From NCBI GenBank assembly GCA_028673005.1, contig CM054116.1:79000572-79064571 (forward strand): DNA of 64,000 nt. The letters are read 5' to 3'. The notes beneath the pieces were generated by a model, which was not told the DNA's origin, ran no database searches, and saw nothing but the letters and a program-made list of their open reading frames with translations. Origin of the DNA: Tanypteryx hageni. Taxonomy: Eukaryota; Arthropoda; Insecta; Odonata; Petaluridae. Made by a program: the position numbers and the translations under genes. Every line of letters begins with the position of its first letter. The stretch's first letter is position 1. Shown here one piece after another: positions 35,986 through 46,265 of the stretch.

Positions 35986-36555
35986 AAAATGTATTTATTT
36001 GTTGTAAGGCATTGTAACTAAATGGTTTGTCACACTATCGACGAATGACTATTCTTTTTCCCTTCGGTCTCAGTAGAACTGTGGCCTCTCCACTAGTTTA
36101 CATTAAAATCATTAAAGGTCCCTGTAAAAACGATGAGGTCGTTGTTTTAATACATCTCAAATGTTGAAAAGAGGAAAAATTTACACTTTTTTCCGATTTA
36201 AGGAAGATATTTACTATAATTTGGTACGTATTTTAATTCTGCTTTAAAAAATTAAAGACTCCGTTGTTTCAGCTAGACAACTGTTCGTTTCCCGAATTTG
36301 TATACTAATTTTAAGTAAATTAAAAAATGCATTTTCAGAAATTCTGGCACTGATATCCATGCTTTTCTTATGGGGCATTGAAATGGAACATTGGGGTTAA
36401 AAAGACCCCTTAAATATGAACTTTTTGTGATTTTCGATTTTTCTCGTCGGTTGTGGCACTTAACCTACCTACATGCCAAATTTCAGATTTAAAGTCCTCG
36501 TTGAAGTATCTAAGAGTTTTATGTCAGTCGTTGAGGCACAAGAAACTTTATTATT
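35986..36555. other. Intron 1, nothing recognised
   Basis: AT-rich sequence without coding or terminal motifs. Confidence 0.35.
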
Positions 36556-36556
36556 G

Positions 36557-36735
36557 CAGGAAGTCCCCGACTTACGAACTTCCGACTTATGAACAACCCG
36601 TACTTACGAACGAAGGAACTGCAAAATTTAAATGCTCTTCTAAGGATCTTTTGGGAGGATTTTTTAAATTTAAATACAAAAATGCGGGTTTCTTTTGGGA
36701 TTTCCTTATAACTTGCTGTGTAATCATAGTAGTTA
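36557..36735 (+). mobile_element. Possible Tigger-like terminus
   Basis: CAGGAAGTCCCCGACTTACG followed by CGACTTATGAAC and TACTTACGAACG repeats resembles a pogo/Tigger terminal repeat. No partner was found, and the fragment appears cut by the mariner end that follows. Confidence 0.35.
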
Positions 36736-36900
36736 CGAGGGTTGTCCTAAAAGTAAGGTAACAATTTTTTGTGAGAAGAGTTTTAATCATATCTTTATGA
36801 AACTACATGACAGTCAAGCTACCAGTATAGCGTTTCAGAAAACTGCCAAGGGATGGGGTTGCTGTTTATAGTTTACATTAGCAGTGGTGGTGCCACTAAA
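36736..36900 (+). mobile_element. mariner-like element 5' end fragment
   Basis: After TA, CGAGGGTTGTCCTAAAAGTA matches the mariner terminal repeat pattern. About 165 bp remain before a hAT-like terminus (CAGAGGTTCCCAAACTC at 36902) begins. No transposase remains. Confidence 0.5.
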
Positions 36901-36901
36901 G

Positions 36902-37256
36902 CAGAGGTTCCCAAACTCTCGAGAGTACCTTGAGTTTGAATTAAAATATTAGCGAGTGATATGAGCATGAAAAATTTGAAACAGAAAACCCGGGGCCAAA
37001 CCTGAGTAATTAGCTATTTGATTATAAATGATTCAAGTCGAGATTATATTTCAATGAACTGATTTCAACAAAACAATGATGCTGATTTTAATAAGACGAA
37101 ACGAGAATATAGTGATAAAACAAGTTATTTTTCATTGTTTTTTTGAACGTGAATTACTAAATTGAGAAAAAAGTTCATGAACATGGTTATTACACTCCGA
37201 AAGTACATCTTGTGTATTTCATTGGCCATGTCGATTATTCCTTGTCAGTATCCAGT
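36902..37256. other. hAT-like terminus and unassigned intron sequence
   Basis: Starts CAGAGGTTCCCAAACTC, a hAT-type end. The rest is unrecognised. Confidence 0.35.
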
Positions 37257-38310
37257 TAACCCGGGAGCAGGCTGAGTCACCTCACCAATGTTTACACTAT
37301 ACTCATCCACTCGTGATGCATTTTTTCCCCTAAGATAATCGGCACCTTTCTCCCGAACTCTCTTGAGCATATTTATATCACTTTTAGGACTCAGTAGCAT
37401 TTAGTCCATGAAACCATTTCAAAATTCTTTCTGGGGTGAATCAGTCACCCCGCGCCCTTCCACATTACATTTCTTTTTCTGAGTCATGGTAAGCTTTTTA
37501 TTCTATATCCGGCTGTAATTTTCATAAATCGATAGAATCTCTTTACAATTGTTCAGTTTAATGTTTCTACCCTCTCTTTATGTTTTATTAGGCAGGTGAA
37601 TGTTTCGACTTACATCGCAACTTGGAGAAAATTCCTGAAATTCTTCTCAATAGTTACATAATATTTCTATCAAATAACCCAAAGACAGTGCTCAAAAGGA
37701 GTATCTTCATAAAAAAAACTCAGACAGGCTTTAGCAAAACCGGTAGTCATTTCTCGGTTGCAACAGAAAACCTTACCAAAGCAACTATGGGAACCGGGCT
37801 AAGAATCTGTACCACCTAGAAAATAAAATGTATCTGGAGAGCCCGGTCCATCGATACCTGAAAAATTATGCTGTGTCATCTGCCCAAGAAATCAAGACAT
37901 GAAGACAACTTCATTCTGTTCTAACTGTGAGAAACCGATATGTATGAAACATATGAAATACATATGTGAGTTGACAGCGAATAACACAATGAAAAGTGGA
38001 CTTTGATAATTTTTATTATTATTGTCTCATTCGTAATATAATATTAAACTATAAGTTATCATAATTACTATTATCTAAGTTTAATTACAATTATTATGCA
38101 CAAGTATTGCTATTATTATACAAGTTCTTTTGTATGCTAACCAGGAGTTTTGAACAATAAAGATATATTTCCCACACATGTAAATTATATGGGTTTAAAA
38201 TAAATTTGAATTTTCCCAACTATTTCCTTACTAATCTAAGAATACAAAAAACAAAAAATAATGAATAATTATGTTGGAAAATCTCATTTAAAACGGGATG
38301 ACTTAGTCAC
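37257..38310 (+). mobile_element. piggyBac-like element remnant
   Basis: Carries the C-terminal cysteine-rich domain of a piggyBac transposase (see next entry). The left side begins near a TTAA (37257) with CCCGGGAGCAGGCTGAGTCA, and CAGTCACCCCGC recurs at 37442. On the right, GATGACTTAGTCACCC lies near 38300. These may be terminal or subterminal motifs, but an exact pair was not established, so the boundaries are approximate. Confidence 0.5.
37600..37975 (+). pseudogene. piggyBac transposase C-terminal cysteine-rich domain, decayed
   Basis: In one frame near 37870-37975 the translation reads CVICPRNQDMKTT, SFCSNCEKPICMKH and then YICEL. This is a C-x2-C ... C-x2-C-x4-C-x2-H ... C arrangement, as in the PHD-like zinc domain that ends piggyBac transposases. 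Upstream (37622-37819) an open frame contains unremarkable sequence. The catalytic domain is not recognisable. Confidence 0.6.
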
Positions 38311-38434
38311 CCTGCACGGCTGTCTGTGCTCCAGAATTGAGCCAGATTTAGAAAGGAAAGACTTTATGATTTGGAAAACGCAAAGATGCGTATACAGCCA
38401 CATGAAAAATTCAATGCTCATACATCTTATACAT

Positions 38435-38774
38435 CAGGGGTCGGCAACATATGGCTCGCGGGCCGGATGCGGCTCCCGAGAGTGTTTTATGCGGCCCGTG
38501 AAGCCATAATCAAAAAGTGATTGATACAATTTAACAGAAAATTCCATATTTTTTCAGTAAAACTTTGGTCTCAAAACCCTTTCTGATGAATATATAACGC
38601 TAGTAAATGATCTTGATATGATTTTTACCAATATGAGACCATGGTTTCTCTGGATAACTTTGGATGCAAATACTCATGCGGCCCGGCGACGCTCTCGTGA
38701 CTTTCAATGCGGCCCTCCGAAGCATTTTATATTACAAATGTGGCCCACCATGCAGAAAAGGTTGCCAACTCCTG
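38435..38774. mobile_element. hAT-type MITE, 340 bp
   Basis: It starts CAGGGGTCGGCAACATATGG and the reverse complement of the end starts CAGGAGTTGGCAACCTTTTC. The flanking 8-bp repeat is TTATACAT (38427-38434) and TTCTACAT (38775-38782), 7 of 8 identical. It contains repeated GCGGCCC motifs near both ends. It is non-coding. Confidence 0.85.
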
Positions 38775-38799
38775 TTCTACATTAACCTTGTAAACACGA

Positions 38800-40690
38800 G
38801 GAAGTAGGAAGAGTTGATGAAGTGTTAATTGATCAATTAGATGAAGGAATTTGTTGTGTAGGGATATTTTTAAAAGCTGTTATTAAGGCACATATGTACT
38901 TCGCGTGCACTTCCACTGAGAGGACATGAAGAAAAATTTGGATCTTCCAGAAATTATCTCATTGTATTATAACTCGTTTCACAATTTGACCCATGTTTGT
39001 CAGAGCGCATTAAAAGACATGGCAACCCAGGTAGTGGAAAAATTAGTTGAGTATCGTCAACAATTTCCATGAATTTATTCAGTCAATGGGCAAGAAGAAA
39101 CAGGAAATAATTGTCACTGAAGTGAGAAAATATCATTCTATCATTGTTGATTCAAAGCCTGATATATCACATAAGGTATCTTTTTTATACGGTATGTACA
39201 TAGGCGCCCACAGAATCTTTTTCATGGTGGAGCAAAAAATGAATAACAAGCAACCTACCAACTAAAAAATAGGTTTTTATATGTATAATGTACAATTGTT
39301 TATGAAATGTCTATTTCCCCTTATTGTGTACATCAATCAGTATGTGCAAGAATGTGGATTACCAGTAGAACACTTTATCATGCTCATTCCAAATCCAGAA
39401 CACAAATCACCAAGGCTGGCAGAAGCAGGAACTAACAATAAGACACTCAGTTGTTGAGGCCAGTCCTGCGAACATGCAAATAAAATTTCTAACGCCTCTT
39501 TCAGACTTCAGGCGTGAATCAACAACTACATTCTCTGGCTGAATATATTTTATGTGCTGCCCATTCTTTAAATTTAGTAGAAACTTGTGCAGCAGCAAGT
39601 TGTAAAGGGGAAATCTCATTTTTTTGTGTACTCCAGGAACTTTTCAACTATTTCATGGCATTCAAACACAGATGGGAAATAGTTCACTCATCGATAAACA
39701 TCAAATTAACCTTGAAAAGTTTGTCAAGATATCTATGGTGTGACTGTACTTGGTCCCGCACTCATTAAAAATAATTCTTGTGCTTGTCAATACATAAATT
39801 TAAAAATTCGGAAAAAACATCCAACACTGTCGTAGTGAGAGTGGTCTCTTTATTTATTTGAATTTACTATTAAAAGTTTTTGATGCAAAAAAGGCCTCTG
39901 AACACATTTTGTACCAGGCCCCAAGATTTTCCTAGCCTCCTCTGATGGTCAGCTAGAGATGGCGCTCATCGAAGTCTGAATCAATCTTGGTCGGAGATTC
40001 TTGAAGCAATAACTTTAATTGAAGACAACTCAACAGAAAAGGCCATTACCCAGAATGAAGCAAGAGGGCAATGAGTTAGTTTAGAACAATTGGAAACAGT
40101 TTTTATGGCAGTTTTTAGGCCGATTAAATGCAACTGGTAAAAAACTATAATGTACCGATATGGACGTCTCCACTAGTATGGAATTGTATAGTTCTCTTAT
40201 TGAACTTGTACAAACAACTACAAATAACTTTAATAAATTTGAAACAAAAACTAAATAAATGTCAGAAGAATAGGATGATGAACTTCAAAATCACGAAAAA
40301 TGAAAAGGAAAATCCAATACGATGAATAAGGGAAGAGTGATGTTAAAGAGACATTGAGGATTTCCATAAGGCATTGAAAATATCTTTGTTGATGAAAACA
40401 GAAACAAATCAGCACTAGATCTGTGCAAATAGATGCCTAAGGCTAGGCTCGACGAGCTGTATCCGAATATCGACATTGCACTCAAAATGCTCATAAGCAC
40501 ACCACAAATTGTACTGCAGAATGATCTTTTTCATGCCTTCGGCAGATTAAGTATTCTTTATGGTAAAAATGTAGGAAGATTCAATGCTGTGGAAACTCCT
40601 TCAATCGAATAGGAATTATTGTCATCGATCTCTTAAGAGGACATCATCAGTTCCTTTGCTGAAAGGAAAGCGAAATATTTTGTTTTTTAA
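38800..40690 (+). pseudogene. ZMYM1-like hAT transposase pseudogene 2
   Basis: Decayed blocks in transposase order are ARALPLRGHEEK-like sequence (38905-38940), SSRNYLIVL, VSQFDPCLSERIKRHGNPGSG, NEFIQSMGKKKQEIIVTEVR with SIIVDSKPDISH (39047-39180), CAAHSLNLVETCAAASCKGE (39553-39612) and FKHRWEIVHSS. A final block near 40440-40680 gives ARLDELYPNIDIALKMLIST, EDIISSFAERKAKYF. Many stops and frameshifts are present. It is a different copy from the one at 22469, judging by sequence. It lies just upstream of exon 2 of iGluR gene 2. Confidence 0.75.
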
Positions 40691-41262
40691 ATTTCAAAGT
40701 TCCTTGTATAATAAACATATGACATCATTATGTGTAAATGCTTATTTTTTAATAAATAAAATATTTATTATTATTATTTTTATAATCATTTAAAAATTAT
40801 AATTATTGAAAAACATAATTAGTAAATTTTTTTTAATTAAAAAATATAATTAATACACTAATGGGCGGCAGCAAGATTAGTGCCTATAGACGGAAAAAAT
40901 GGTGAATCCACCACTGAAAATTAAAATCAACTACTGGTGGATCAACATTGATGATGGCTGCTTTTTAATCCAAGTGATCATCTGTTATTCTCCACCAGAG
41001 TTATGCTCGTATTCTTGCATAAAAAATATCATTTCAGTTAACTTATTGTATTCGAGGATCTATTGTCAAAGTAAAAATCCATGAAAACATTCACAATTTT
41101 TTCTTGAAGGATCTTTGAAGGAAAAGTAATGGGCGAGATGAATGTATAACATGTTCTTCAAGTCTTGAAATATATTACTCATCAATATGAATTTAAACGG
41201 ATGCCTTAAATGTTGTAAAACATCTCATTAATCAATTTTTTATTTCATTGTATTCTCTGCAG

Positions 41263-41418
41263 GTGGTCTCTTTGATGCATCTGAAGAAGCAGACCTATTG
41301 GCATTCCGAAATGGAGTAAACAAAATAAATACAGATGGTACTGTTCTCCCAGGGAGCAGACTGATTGCTGAAGCCGAAATCGTTCCAAAATACGACAGTT
41401 TCCATGTTGCTAACACAG
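41263..41418 (+). CDS. iGluR gene 2, coding exon 2 (start of amino-terminal domain)
   Basis: Acceptor TTCTCTGCAG ends at 41262, and the donor begins GTACTT at 41419. Two bases finish the split glycine, then GLFDASEEADLLAFRNGVNK and LIAEAEIVPKYDSFHVANT follow. This is the first lobe of the LIVBP-like domain of kainate receptors, where the D-S-F-x-A-x-x-x-V-C motif spans the junction with the next exon. 156 bases; it ends after the first base of a codon. Confidence 0.93.
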
Positions 41419-41580
41419 GTACTTTATATGCTTGTTGTTTATTTGCATTAATTTTGAATTTTTACAGAGCTATCTTTACTTTTTATACACTAAACAGTAT
41501 TTTGTTAATAATTATGAGCCACATCAAAATTAATTTTATCGTATATCAATTTATTAATATTGCTATCCCCTCCTTTTCAG

Positions 41581-41765
41581 TTTGTAAACTCTTGGGTAAG
41601 GGAGTAGCTGGAATATTTGGGCCCAGTTCGGAGATCACCTCCAATGTCGTAGAATCTATTTGTGATACGATGAAAGTGCCTCATGTGGAAACTAGATGGG
41701 ATCTTTATCAAAGACGTGGTACTGTGCTATTGAATTTATATCCTCACCCTGCAGCATTGGCACGA
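41581..41765 (+). CDS. iGluR gene 2, coding exon 3
   Basis: Acceptor CCTTTTCAG, donor GTAAGT. It encodes VCKLLGKGVAGIFGPSSEI, SICDTMKVPHVETRWD and VLLNLYPHPAALAR. The motifs G-V-A-x-I-F-G-P-S-S, H-x-E-T-R-W-D and N-L-Y-P are characteristic of insect kainate-type amino-terminal domains. 185 bases, ending in phase 0. The 162-base intron before it is the shortest in the gene. Confidence 0.94.
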
Positions 41766-41809
41766 GTAAGTCAATTTCAATGCATTTTTACTATGACCCA
41801 GTAGATAAA

Positions 41810-41970
41810 CTATAATATGGCAGAGCCCGCGAACCTGAATGATAAATTTAAGGGAACCTGCAGCTCCATCTATATTAATATTAAACAACGAATTATGAAG
41901 GGACCCAATAAGTATATTTGTGTGAGGGGAGGAGGGGGGGGGGGGTGAAAGTTTCATAGTTGGCTATGCT
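41810..41970. repeat. Dispersed repeat copy A (related copy at 44440-44590)
   Basis: Shares with 44440-44590 the order CCTGCAGCTCCATCTATATT, ATTAAACAACGA, AAGGGACCC and TTTGTGTGAGGGGA. It contains a G-run at about 41932-41945. It is probably a short non-autonomous element whose boundaries are not defined. Confidence 0.5.
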
Positions 41971-43673
41971 AGAGATCTTAAAGTGTACTGCAGCACTTAA
42001 GTTTTCATAGATATAAAGTTTTGTTGGCTGCATACAGCCAGAGTTGGTCCTAATGTTTTTATGGGGTTGTGCAAAGGAAAATTTGGCCGCCGCTACTTAT
42101 GAACCATATACAGATATCCCTCAATTTATGAATGTTCGGTTTTATTTGGCACTTTTTAAAAGTAAATGTAATAGAAAATCGAAAATGTTCTATATGCATT
42201 ACTGTATTTTACGGATAAGGCGACAGATATTTTTTTTTTCACTTCATAGCCACAAGTAAAATGTTTTTTCAGTTACCACTTTTCGCGATTCAAATAGTGA
42301 GGTATATATTTGTATACTTCTGTAAAATGTTTATGGAAAAGCTTTGGTCATTCCGCTTGAGTCTAAGAAAATTTCAAATTTGTCATTTGCTATACCTTGA
42401 AAAAATAAGCATTCATGAATAAAAAATTGAAAAAGTAATTTTCTTTGGTATCACGAATAGCCAAAATGAGGTTATGAAAAACTATATTAACAACACGGTC
42501 AAGTCAGCTCGTCGGTAGGCCAGAAGGTACCACCTCGGTCGGGGTAGACATTGCGCTGTCTGATGTTTCTGTGTTGTACACACTCGTTAAACATCAAAAT
42601 GTTGAGATATTCTTCAAAAATATATTTTATAATGTTCTTAAGATATTCAGGAGGTCACTACTAGCCGTGGAGCAATATGAGAGCGATGTTGCTTACGATG
42701 CTGAAGAAAACTTGCATATGCCGAAGCCTGGAGAAAAGCATTATTTAACGGTCATATTTTAAATAATTCTATGGTCTAAAATTTAATTTTTTCTCTCTTA
42801 TTCCGATTTTGTTTATAAATGTAATAAATTGTTAAGAATTGGTTTAAGTTAATTTTCCTTGTGAAATATTTTAAAAGTAGGAGTATTTCTAATTTATGGT
42901 GTACAAATAATTTGAAATAGCATACGAGTATATGTACTTAAATGGTAATATAGTATAATTGAATAAGGAAATTGTAAAACTAACAAATAAGATATTTGCT
43001 CAAAAAAATTGGTATGCAAAACAAAAAATTAAAATCTTTTTACCCGTTGGTATTTAAAAATATCGAAGAGTGGATTTTCCCTCCAATGCAGGAATGTGCC
43101 ATATACATGAATTTTGTTACCGTTTCTTGTATTTTATTGAAGTTAGAGTTTGGTTTGAAAACATTGAAGGGAAATTATTAATCAAACTACTGCTTCTATG
43201 GAAACTATTATTTTTCATTATTACCAAAAAATGTTTGGCAAAACGAATAGTATTTCTCATTACATACTTAAAGTTTTGATAAGATTAGCTAATAGTTGAA
43301 TCTGAAAACTATATGCATAATTTATACTACCTATTTGACTTCCATGAAATATTTTCTATTGTTTGTCTAATCTAGAATTGAATAATCATAAGTAATTCTA
43401 GGTCCTGTGCTAATAACTGATCTAATGGTATCATTAAATCGCTAATATTGTTTTGGCCAAGTTCGTGATAATAAGAGAAGATAATTTGAACATCAGTTAT
43501 TGCTCATGTGCATTATCATCATTACATTATTAACTTGCCTATTGATTATTTAATATATGTAAAGAACTTTCATTTTATCTTATAATTTGAAGATAGGATG
43601 GCTTCTTTATTTAATCATATCCATATTTATTCTAATGCAGAAATGTACTCCAATTAATTCATGGACATTTTAG
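41971..43673 (+). other. Intron 3 of iGluR gene 2
   Basis: Mostly AT-rich. A 63-codon open frame (42571-42762) ending YLTVIF-stop lies in a slightly GC-richer patch (42490-42730) that begins with GTCAAGTCAGCTCGTCGGTA. It matches no family recognised here and may be a decayed element. Confidence 0.5.
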
Positions 43674-43831
43674 GTATATGCTGACTTAGTGAAAGCATGG
43701 CGCTGGAAATCTTTCACTGTAATTTATGAAGACGATGATGGATTGATAAGACTCAATGAAGTGTTGAAATTGTATGATGCAAAGGGTTACACAGTGACTG
43801 TTAGACAACTGAGCCGGGGTAAGGACTATAG
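43674..43831 (+). CDS. iGluR gene 2, coding exon 4
   Basis: Acceptor GGACATTTTAG, donor GTAAGT. It encodes VYADLVKAWRWKSFTVIYED, then GLIRLNEVLKLYDAKGY and RQLSRGKDYR, the second half of lobe 1 and the hinge region. The K-A-W-x-W-K-S-F-T motif is typical of this family. 158 bases; it ends after two bases of an arginine codon finished by the next exon. Confidence 0.94.
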
Positions 43832-44150
43832 GTAAGTCTGTTTTAACTTTTTAACAAATTGCTGCAGATAGTGTTGATTTTTTATTTCAACATTTTTATT
43901 TCACTGGATTATGTTATTACAAATTTGTACAGATTATTTCGTAAATGCTGCTTTCAGCTCTGTTACTTGTGAGAAGTTAAAGCATTTTGTTTATTTATCA
44001 TAATGGATGTCATAGTTGCAGAACATTACATTATCATTAGAAATAAATTGATTTTCCCAGACTAACTGTAATTTTTTCATTAAATATACATATAAATTAT
44101 ATTTTCCATTTCTTTTATATGATATTCAATTATTTTTTCTTTAATTTTAG

Positions 44151-44292
44151 GTCAGTCCTTAGGAAAATCAAACATTATGGTGAGACCAATATTATTTTGG
44201 ATTGCTCCATTGATATCCTGCATGAAGTGTTGAAACAGGCGCAGCAAGTAGGACTGATGGCTTCTTACCACAACTATATAATAACAAATCTT
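44151..44292 (+). CDS. iGluR gene 2, coding exon 5
   Basis: Acceptor TTAATTTTAG, donor GTGAGC. It encodes SVLRKIKHYGETNIILDCS, HEVLKQAQQVGLMASYHNYI and ITNL. The sequence E-T-N-I-I-L-D-C and L-K-Q-A-Q-Q-V-G is diagnostic of kainate-type amino-terminal domains. 142 bases, ending in phase 0. Confidence 0.94.
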
Positions 44293-44439
44293 GTGAGCTC
44301 AGTGAATTGCTTTTGTATGTGTATAAAAGCCATTTTTAAATCTTAATAACGCTCCTAGTAACACAGAGTGTTCTTTTAAAATTCCTGAACTCTGTCATGA
44401 TGTTAAGCTTGCATCTTTATATGAAACCAGATGGTAGCG

Positions 44440-44590
44440 GAACTATAATACCATAGAGTCTGTGTGGAGAATGATTGATTTTGGGGGTCCTGCATCTATA
44501 TATTATATTAAACAATGATTTAAGAAGGGGTTCAAAAATTATTTTTGTGAGGAGCCAAATATGTGTTTCTCTGCCACTGGAACTGGATGT
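44440..44590. repeat. Dispersed repeat copy B (related copy at 41810-41970)
   Basis: Contains GGGGGTCCTGCATCTATATA, ATTAAACAATGATTTAAGAA and TTTTTGTGAGGAG in the same order as copy A. Confidence 0.5.
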
Positions 44591-45034
44591 GTTTAAGTAT
44601 TAAGGGGTGGTTTCTACTAGCCAATCATAAGCTGTCATGTGACCAAGCCAGGCTGTACAAGTTAAGGTGCAATCTGTTCCTTGCTCTTCACAGCTTAAAT
44701 TGATTCCTCAACAAATGGTGTCCTCAAGCAGTTCTCGAATTGAAAAACTTTAACAATGGGGATGCTAGCTTTTAGTTAAAGTTAGAGTTTTATTACTAGC
44801 ATAATTGCCCATCAGATATGATGGGTATGCATGAATTAAGTATTAAGTTAAAATTGAAATAAAAATTAATGAAACCAACTTTTATAGGCACTAAAAAGGA
44901 AGCAATAAAAATAAAATTCACGTGGTTTAGTGTTCCAATGAGTAAAAATAATTTAGGGTAAATAGAAATTGTATAATAAAGAAATACATTATGATATACA
45001 ATTCTTATACACACAACCTTTTTTATGTAATTAC

Positions 45035-45092
45035 TCAGTGTCTGTCCATCCATCTGTCTGTCCATCCATCTTTCTGTCCATCCCCCCCTTTT
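45035..45092. repeat. CTGT/CCAT microsatellite
   Basis: Tandem CTGTCCATCCAT-like units ending in a C-run. It lies within the foldback element, left arm side. Confidence 0.8.
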
Positions 45093-46108
45093 ATCTCTTG
45101 AACAGTGTGTCATAGAGAAATGTTGTAAATGCCATTTTGTTTCTGACAACTAGGAGACCTCAAGAAAACTATTTTCATTTACATACGTATCCCAGGTTCA
45201 ACTCCAGGAGACAATTATAATTTCCCATATGTTTACACAGAAGTTTTGATTTTTCAAGGTGCAAGGTTTTTTCCATCATTCATTGAAATACGTAAGTATA
45301 CACCAAATTCATTTGTTTTTGCTTTATTTGATGGATAAAACTATAAAATATCTTATTCTTGCGATGTTTAGCTGTTACGCGAAAGAATTTTTCAGAAATG
45401 CTTATTTCTTTTCGAAATTTTATGGCTTTTTCATACTCTTTCCGGGTGTTGCCAAGGCGACCTGCATTTTTGCCTCCGATTGAATTAACGTCTATTAAGC
45501 CTTCAAATAGAGGAAAGAATTTAGGTATTCGCTTTGTGTTTTTTATGAAGCATCGAATATATTGTTGTAGCAAAGTCAAACTTAATGTTGATAGTTGCAG
45601 ATAATTATTGTTCATTAAGCTGTGTGTGGACTGTGGGCATTTTTAATGATCAACCAAACAATACATTCCCCTACTATGTATGGAGAAAGTAAAAATCTAC
45701 TTGATTTAATTCAATACTGGTATATTACCTTTTTTGTAAGGGAGAAGCAAATAAAATTGCACATATAAATTATAACAACAAACATCACATACAAAAGATC
45801 AGTTTTATAATTTTATGAAGAAAATATTGGATATTATTAATAAATAAAAAATAAGACAAAGTACAAAAAATTTGTTGGTAGTAATTCATGGGTGTAAAAT
45901 GAAATAAATTGTTGAATTAATTGTATATGACAAAATTGCATATATTTTGATATAAAGAAACAATTTAAAAGCATTTATAGAATAAAACTTTGAAAATAAT
46001 TGTTGTATCATTATTTTCCTCTCTAAGATCACTTTTAAACATGCAGATTTCTGACACTTCACAAAAGTTGTTGTGGGTATCACTAGTTATTTTTAATTTA
46101 TGGAGCAT

Positions 46109-46265
46109 TTAATTTGGTCTCTCTCTCATGTCTTTCTCCCTCTCTGTCTCTCTCTCTCTGTCTCTCTTCCTCTCTGTCTCTCTTCCTCTGTCCCTCTTCC
46201 TCTCTGTCCCTCTTCCTCTCTGTCTCTCTGCCTCTATCTCTCCTTTCTTTATTCCTCTTCTCTCT
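46109..46265. repeat. CT-rich microsatellite (TCTCTGTCTC / TCTTCC units)
   Basis: Pyrimidine-rich simple sequence about 157 bp long. The long open frames here on both strands are low-complexity artefacts. Confidence 0.9.
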
